Assembly (NCBI GenBank): GCA_016706595.1
Contig: JADJJH010000007.1
Coordinates: forward strand, 186,001 to 250,000
DNA length: 64,000 nucleotides
Direction: 5' to 3'
Origin: Bacteroidota bacterium
GTDB lineage: Bacteria; Bacteroidota; Bacteroidia; Chitinophagales; Chitinophagaceae
Under the pieces are notes generated by a model. The model worked only from the letters and a program-made list of their open reading frames with translations, was not told the origin of the DNA and did no database searches. Numbering within the stretch: position 1 is the first letter of the stretch; every line of letters starts with the position of its first letter. Made by a program: the position numbers and the translations under genes. Shown here one piece after another: positions 59,933 through 64,000 of the stretch.

Positions 59933-60835
59933 TTACTTCTTTTTCAAAAACTGAGCAAGAAATAAATCAATTGCCGAAACCATAGATGGGGCATTTGGCA
60001 TCGGGGCTTTGATTTGCAATTCCAATCCTGCTTCTTCTGCGGCTTTGGTGGTAATCGGACCGAATGCGCCTAAAACAGTACCATTTTGGACAAACTTAGG
60101 ATGATTTTCGAATAATGACCTTACGCCACCGGGTGTAAAGAAAACAATCATATCATGTGCTTTTTTCAAAACACTTTTTACGTCGTTCACAACTGTTTTA
60201 TACAGTACAATCTCGGTATAGTCGAGTTTATTACGTTGCAAACATTCTAATATTTCGTTTCGGCTGATATCGTTTACCGGCACTAAATAGCGTTCCTTTG
60301 ATTTATGCTTGGCAATTACCTCTAACATACTTTGAATCGTTCCATCTAAACCGTAAAAAATCTTGCGTTTTCGATAAAGAATAAACTTCTGTAAATACAA
60401 GGCAATAGATTCAGTAATGCAGAAATATTTCATCTCTGGCGAAATCTTGATTTTCAGCTCATCACAAATCCTAAAAAAATGATCAATCGTATTACGGCTA
60501 TTGAAAATAATGGCGCTATGCTGAGAAATATCAACTTTTTGGGTTCTAAAATCTTTTGACGAGATACCCTCTACTAAAATAAACGGACAAAACTCTAGGG
60601 TAATATTGTATTTTTTTTCCAATTGGAAAAAGGGCGATTTTTCAGAATCAGGTCGCGGCTGTGTAATCAATACCGTTTTAACTTCTTTTTTTTCTTTAGA
60701 CTTAGATTCAGAAACAGCCTCCTTTTTTGTCGGCGCACTTTTTTTCCGTGTATCAACCGATTTTACAGGTTTAGACCCCACAGCTTTTTTGACTGTAGTT
60801 TTTTTTGACTTATCCTTTTGAACCTCTTTACTCAT
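59933..60835 (-). CDS. hemD: Uroporphyrinogen-III synthase with lysine-rich N-terminal extension
   Basis: 300 residues. The synthase domain starts near residue 58 with KTVLITQPRPDSEKSPFFQL and continues SAIIFNSRNTIDHFF, GLDGTIQSMLEVI, VLYKTVVNDVKSVLKKAHDM, IVFFTPGGVRSLF and FGPITTKAAEEAG, which fits the two-lobed HemD fold. HemD closes the tetrapyrrole ring for heme and cobamide synthesis. The first ~57 residues are dominated by Lys, Ser and Thr, with no usual counterpart. ATG 60835 (MSKEVQKDKSKK) is chosen; an ATG at 60859 adds eight residues. DUF4271 lies 40 bp upstream on the same strand, a pairing I recall as common in Bacteroidota. Confidence 0.85.
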   Translation of the reverse strand: MSKEVQKDKSKKTTVKKAVGSKPVKSVDTRKKSAPTKKEAVSESKSKEKKEVKTVLITQPRPDSEKSPFFQLEKKYNITLEFCPFILVEGISSKDFRTQKVDISQHSAIIFNSRNTIDHFFRICDELKIKISPEMKYFCITESIALYLQKFILYRKRKIFYGLDGTIQSMLEVIAKHKSKERYLVPVNDISRNEILECLQRNKLDYTEIVLYKTVVNDVKSVLKKAHDMIVFFTPGGVRSLFENHPKFVQNGTVLGAFGPITTKAAEEAGLELQIKAPMPNAPSMVSAIDLFLAQFLKKK

Positions 60836-60875
60836 ACTTTCAATTCGATGGGCATTCATTCTATTTACATAAAGC

Positions 60876-61718
60876 CTATTGTGTATATCTAATTATAATC
60901 AAGATAGGCAATATTTCGAAGGCGCAAAGGTACAATAAAAAATGTACAAAATTTCCTCGAAACAAATTTCTTAATATCGAAAAATTACGGACATAATCGT
61001 AAAGCATCAGCGTGCCACATAAAATAATGGCAAACCACAACACAGGTGTCTGTATATTTTGTGGCCCTGTAATTAATAAAATACATAGCGGAAATAGCAG
61101 TACACCTATAAATTCGTGAGTAAGTTTATTGCTAAACAAATAAGTTTGTGCCCAATTACCTGCTTCATAAATCCAAGCTAATAAACTAAGTAAAGCTGCA
61201 CGTGCTTTTACCAAAATAACTATTGCGGCAACACAAATAAGATATTGAAGGTAGACTTGTTGATTGAAATGAAAAACGGGCTTGTTACTTAAGAATTTAA
61301 AAAGTAAGAATCCCAAGGAAGCGCAAAAAACCAAAAAAAACCAAAGGGATGCCCGCTGATCATTGTCTAGTTGCTCCTTCATATGCCGCTTCGAAGTATG
61401 TAGCGTAGTAAATACCATCCATAAATTTGAAAAATATCTACTGAATGCTAATTTCAAAATAGCAAAACAAAACAACAAACCCATGGTAAAAAAGAATGCG
61501 GTTGTTTTATTTTGGGTGAGTTTAATTTTTAAAGGGGCAATATCCATTGCATGCGATTCAACCAAAAAAGGGTGATGGATTAGTATTTTTTGAGAAGTGA
61601 ACGCAATATTTGTATTTGAAGTATCCGAGAGGAATTCATCTATACCTATAATACTTCCGGCATGCGTAAAGTTTGTTAGGAATAGTAAAAAGACTAGAGA
61701 TATGATGTATTTGATCAT
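60876..61718 (-). CDS. DUF4271 membrane protein
   Basis: 280 residues. A signal peptide (MIKYIISLVFLLFLTNFTHA) and about seven membrane helices, with the charged cytoplasmic-type stretch LHTSKRHMKEQLDNDQRASL between helices. The order and the position next to hemD match DUF4271. Function unknown; the repeated neighbourhood with hemD hints at a link with heme metabolism, which is inference only. The final helix (LLYLCAFEILPILIIIRYTQ) ends at the C-terminus. Confidence 0.85.
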   Translation of the reverse strand: MIKYIISLVFLLFLTNFTHAGSIIGIDEFLSDTSNTNIAFTSQKILIHHPFLVESHAMDIAPLKIKLTQNKTTAFFFTMGLLFCFAILKLAFSRYFSNLWMVFTTLHTSKRHMKEQLDNDQRASLWFFLVFCASLGFLLFKFLSNKPVFHFNQQVYLQYLICVAAIVILVKARAALLSLLAWIYEAGNWAQTYLFSNKLTHEFIGVLLFPLCILLITGPQNIQTPVLWFAIILCGTLMLYDYVRNFSILRNLFRGNFVHFLLYLCAFEILPILIIIRYTQ

Positions 61719-62153
61719 TATAAAACAATGCGTGCCAAAAGTAAGAACTCAATGGATTCAAAGCGAATAAATAAATTAACAGTGGTGTTATTATCGAAAG
61801 AAAATCTTGCGGTTCCATTTTATATTGATTCTAAAAATTGCAACTTCTACATGAATCAGCAACTTACTTGTAGAATTACCAAGTATTATGTTTAGCCCAA
61901 TTTCCTTTCTATTTAGGATATAAAAGTAAAAGCCTTGCTCTCACAAGGCCTTTGACAATTAGATTTGTTTAATTTCGTTTAGCTATTCATTAAGGTATAA
62001 GGCTTCGCCATGGTATTTGCAAGGAAGTAAACACAAACCAATTATTTCATTAGGGTTGGTGAAGTTCCTGACCTAATTAAAGAAATTACGGTTATAGTTG
62101 CGTTCACTCAATGATTTCTTGTTAAGGTAACATGGTTTCCTTCATAATTGATA
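61719..62153. other. Gap without gene; holds one terminator
   Basis: Upstream of DUF4271 and downstream of fumC. A 60-codon frame on the minus strand overlaps it but has no support. Apart from the hairpin at 61929-61953, nothing is recognised. Confidence 0.5.
61929..61953 (-). terminator. Probable terminator on the minus strand, after fumC
   Basis: On the minus strand AAAGGCCTTG pairs with CAAGGCTTT, with one bulged base, and a T-rich run (TTTTACTTTTAT) follows. It lies about 200 bp after the fumC stop. Confidence 0.65.
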
Positions 62154-63551
62154 TTACATTTCACCACACATATCTTCGGGTTTCACCCAAGCATCAAATT
62201 CCTTTTCACTTACATACCCTAATTTCACAGCCATGGCTTTTAAGGTAGTGCCTTCTTTATGTGCCTTTTGTGCAATTTCGGCAGATTTATAATACCCGAT
62301 TTTTGTATTGAGTGCCGTTACCAACATCAATGAATTATCGACATGCTTTTTAATATTGGCTTTGATAGGCTCAATACCCTCGGCACATTTATCGTTGAAA
62401 GAAATACATCCTTCGCCAATGAGTCGAGCGCTATGCAAGAAATTGTAAATCATCATAGGTTTAAATACATTCAATTCAAAATGCCCCATGCTACCACCAA
62501 TCCCAATGGCAACATCGTTACCCATAACCTGTGCGGCTATCATGGTAAGTGCTTCGCATTGGGTTGGATTTACTTTACCCGGCATAATACTGCTACCCGG
62601 TTCGTTATCTGGAATATATAATTCGCCAATACCACTTCGCGGACCGGATGATAACATACGAATATCATTGGCAATTTTCATTAAGGAAACAGCAACGGTT
62701 TTTAAAGCACCATGAGCTTCAACAATGGCATCGTGCGCTGCTAAAGATTCGAATTTATTTTCGGCCGAAACAAATGGAAGTTTGGTAAGTTTAGCAATAT
62801 GTTTGGCTACATTTTTGTCGTAATTTTTAGGAGTATTAATTCCGGTTCCTACGGCGGTTCCTCCGAGTGCAAGTTCACTTACATGCGCTAATGAATTTTT
62901 TATAGCTCGTAATCCATGATCGAGTTGGGAAACATAACCACTAAATTCTTGTCCAACGGTTAAAGGGGTTGCATCCATAAAATGGGTACGGCCAATCTTC
63001 ACCACCTTCATAAATTTCTTACTTTTTTTATCGAGTGTATTGCGAAGTTTAGTGATGCCCGGAATGGTGGTTTCCATCAACATTTTATAAGCTGCAATAT
63101 GCATGGCAGTTGGAAAAGTATCGTTACTGCTTTGGCTTTTATTTACATCATCATTTGGATGAAGAAACTTGTCTTTATCTTTAAGTTTACCCCCTTGCAT
63201 TACATGACCGCGATAGGCGATCACTTCATTTACATTCATATTGCTTTGGGTGCCACTACCGGTTTGCCAAACCACTAATGGGAATGCATCGGCATGTTTT
63301 CCTTCAAGAATTTCATCACAAACTTGTCCGATAAGGACGCATTTTTCTTTGCTTAAAACTTTGGCTTCAAAGTTGGTGATCGCTGCAGCTTTTTTCAAAT
63401 AGGCGAATGCTTCAATAATTTCTTTAGGCATTCGATTGATGTCTTGCGCAATTTTAAAATTGTCGATAGAGCGTTGAGTTTGTGCTCCATAAATGGCATT
63501 GGCAGGTACAGAAACCTCGCCCATGGTGTCTTTTTCGATTCTGTAATTCAT
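62154..63551 (-). CDS. fumC: Class II fumarate hydratase
   Basis: 465 residues; interconverts fumarate and malate in the TCA cycle without an iron-sulfur cluster. Signatures: WQTGSGTQSNMNVNEVIAYR, THFMDATPLTVGQEFSGYVS, LALGGTAVGTGINTP and the catalytic flexible loop GSSIMPGKVNPTQCEAL, plus KSQSSNDTFPTAMHIA. Length and order are normal. No signal peptide. GC-rich tandem repeats lie just upstream. Confidence 0.97.
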   Translation of the reverse strand: MNYRIEKDTMGEVSVPANAIYGAQTQRSIDNFKIAQDINRMPKEIIEAFAYLKKAAAITNFEAKVLSKEKCVLIGQVCDEILEGKHADAFPLVVWQTGSGTQSNMNVNEVIAYRGHVMQGGKLKDKDKFLHPNDDVNKSQSSNDTFPTAMHIAAYKMLMETTIPGITKLRNTLDKKSKKFMKVVKIGRTHFMDATPLTVGQEFSGYVSQLDHGLRAIKNSLAHVSELALGGTAVGTGINTPKNYDKNVAKHIAKLTKLPFVSAENKFESLAAHDAIVEAHGALKTVAVSLMKIANDIRMLSSGPRSGIGELYIPDNEPGSSIMPGKVNPTQCEALTMIAAQVMGNDVAIGIGGSMGHFELNVFKPMMIYNFLHSARLIGEGCISFNDKCAEGIEPIKANIKKHVDNSLMLVTALNTKIGYYKSAEIAQKAHKEGTTLKAMAVKLGYVSEKEFDAWVKPEDMCGEM

Positions 63552-63603
63552 ATTTTTTGTTTACTTTTTTTTTAGATAGTTACAGCGGTTACGACAATGA
63601 ACT

Positions 63604-63762
63604 CAGTCACCACTGCCTCTGCTTCTCCTGTTCTCTGCGGTGACTTCGAGAGCCTCAGTCACCACTGCCTCCGCTTCTCCTGTTCTCCGCGGTGACTTCG
63701 AGAGCCTCAGTCACCACTGCCTCCGAGAGCCTCAGTCACCACTGCCTCCGCTTCTCCGCGGT
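63604..63762. repeat. GC-rich 52-bp tandem repeat
   Basis: CAGTCACCACTGCCTC begins at 63604, 63656, 63708 and 63733: two full 52-bp units, one shortened to 25 bp, and a final partial unit. The rest of the unit reads CGCTTCTCCTGTTCTCCGCG then GTGACTTCGAGAGCCT. It is much richer in G and C than its surroundings. Similar 'tctgcggtg' blocks are widespread in bacterial intergenic DNA. Confidence 0.85.
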
Positions 63763-63782
63763 AAAAAATTGTATTCTCTTTG

Positions 63783-63998
63783 TTAGAGAATTGAGTAACT
63801 CACGCTACCATCCTTCTCATCTTTCAACTGGATTCCTTTTTCAATCAGCACATCTCGTATTTTATCACTGGTTGCAAAGTCCTTTTTCACTTTTGCTTCT
63901 TTGCGTAAATCGATTAAAACTTGCAATACTTCATCCAATTTTGAATTGCTTACTTCTTGTATCGGTTTCAATCCAAGTACCTGTATCAAGTAGTTTTC
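63783..63998 (-). CDS. cysS: Cysteinyl-tRNA synthetase, C-terminal end (5' part outside the window)
   Basis: The last 71 residues of a reading frame open to the window's right edge. LIDLRKEAKVKKDFATSDKI followed by RDVLIEKGIQLKDEKDGSVS is the C-terminal helical end of CysRS. The catalytic domain lies outside, so nothing can be said about it. Confidence 0.88.
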   Translation of the reverse strand, partial: ENYLIQVLGLKPIQEVSNSKLDEVLQVLIDLRKEAKVKKDFATSDKIRDVLIEKGIQLKDEKDGSVSYSIL

Positions 63999-64000
63999 AA

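Noticed and set aside
61636..61818. Small hydrophobic frame upstream of DUF4271
   Set aside because: It overlaps the signal peptide region of the real gene in another frame and has no further support.
1..64000. tRNA or rRNA genes
   Set aside because: I scanned the gaps for T-loop-like GGTTCGAATCC and paired acceptor ends; GGTTCG occurs only in the repeat motifs without cloverleaf partners.

Overview
The window is a stretch of an AT-rich (by eye well under 40% GC) Bacteroidota chromosome. Four genes end in the gliding-motility-associated / type IX secretion type B sorting domain (PNAFSPNGD...YNRWG...GWDG...GDV.LVR). Several promoters fit the Bacteroidota pattern TTG-N19/21-TAnnTTTG, and families largely confined to this phylum occur (DUF6029, Omp28, DUF4271, DUF4105 in this architecture, BatD/BatE, bifunctional PGI/PMI). 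I cannot place it below phylum; the gene set looks like a free-living, respiring member related to Chitinophagales/Sphingobacteriales/Saprospirales.

Layout. 1-2.8 kb: end of a secreted SprB-repeat protein, purA, and a lysine-then-aspartate-rich low-complexity protein. 2.8-4.3 kb: decayed zone with a frameshifted membrane protein and a badly degraded IS256/mutator-type transposase. 4.3-10.6 kb: stand-alone MetH homocysteine-methyltransferase module, histidine kinase/response regulator pair, O-antigen-ligase-like protein, Sua5-type protein, prfA. 10.9-20.2 kb: C1B peptidase, TPR-adenylate cyclase, an outer-membrane beta-barrel candidate, molybdopterin formate dehydrogenase with a phosphodiester-glycosidase-family protein, and an RCC1 propeller type IX cargo protein. 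20.9-28.2 kb: carB, then hemerythrin, type II NADH dehydrogenase, DUF6029 and an Omp28-like lipoprotein. 28.2-29.4 kb: a non-coding array of eighteen complete 47-bp units between convergent genes. 29.4-39 kb: secA, DUF4105 protein, hydrolase, PKD/type IX protein, SDR, MBL-rhodanese protein. 39-51 kb: membrane proteins, YraN, PGI/PMI, an SDR-DUF2256-SRPBCC mini-operon, EamA, purN, asnS, BatD/BatE. 51-64 kb: kelch/type IX protein, an orphan secreted protein, gamma carbonic anhydrase, class III aminotransferase, a frameshifted GT-C glycosyltransferase, small secreted proteins, hemD + DUF4271, fumC and the 3' end of cysS.

Most genes are housekeeping or envelope functions. I found no CRISPR array, prophage, tRNA, rRNA or defence island. 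The unexplained content lies between the genes: several families of palindromic intergenic elements. One (core CTTCGTTAYTCG) occurs six times and in three cases begins at or just after a stop codon; a second has terminal GTAGCTATTC/GAATAGCTAC. There are also GAAGATTGA-type short repeats, a 47-bp minisatellite bracketed by inverted GGTTCG-rich motifs, and a 22-bp-arm near-perfect hairpin. Three otherwise intact genes each carry one homopolymer-associated frameshift, which could be sequencing error, slippage or recent inactivation.

All assignments are from reading the sequence and recalled family signatures; no database search was run.
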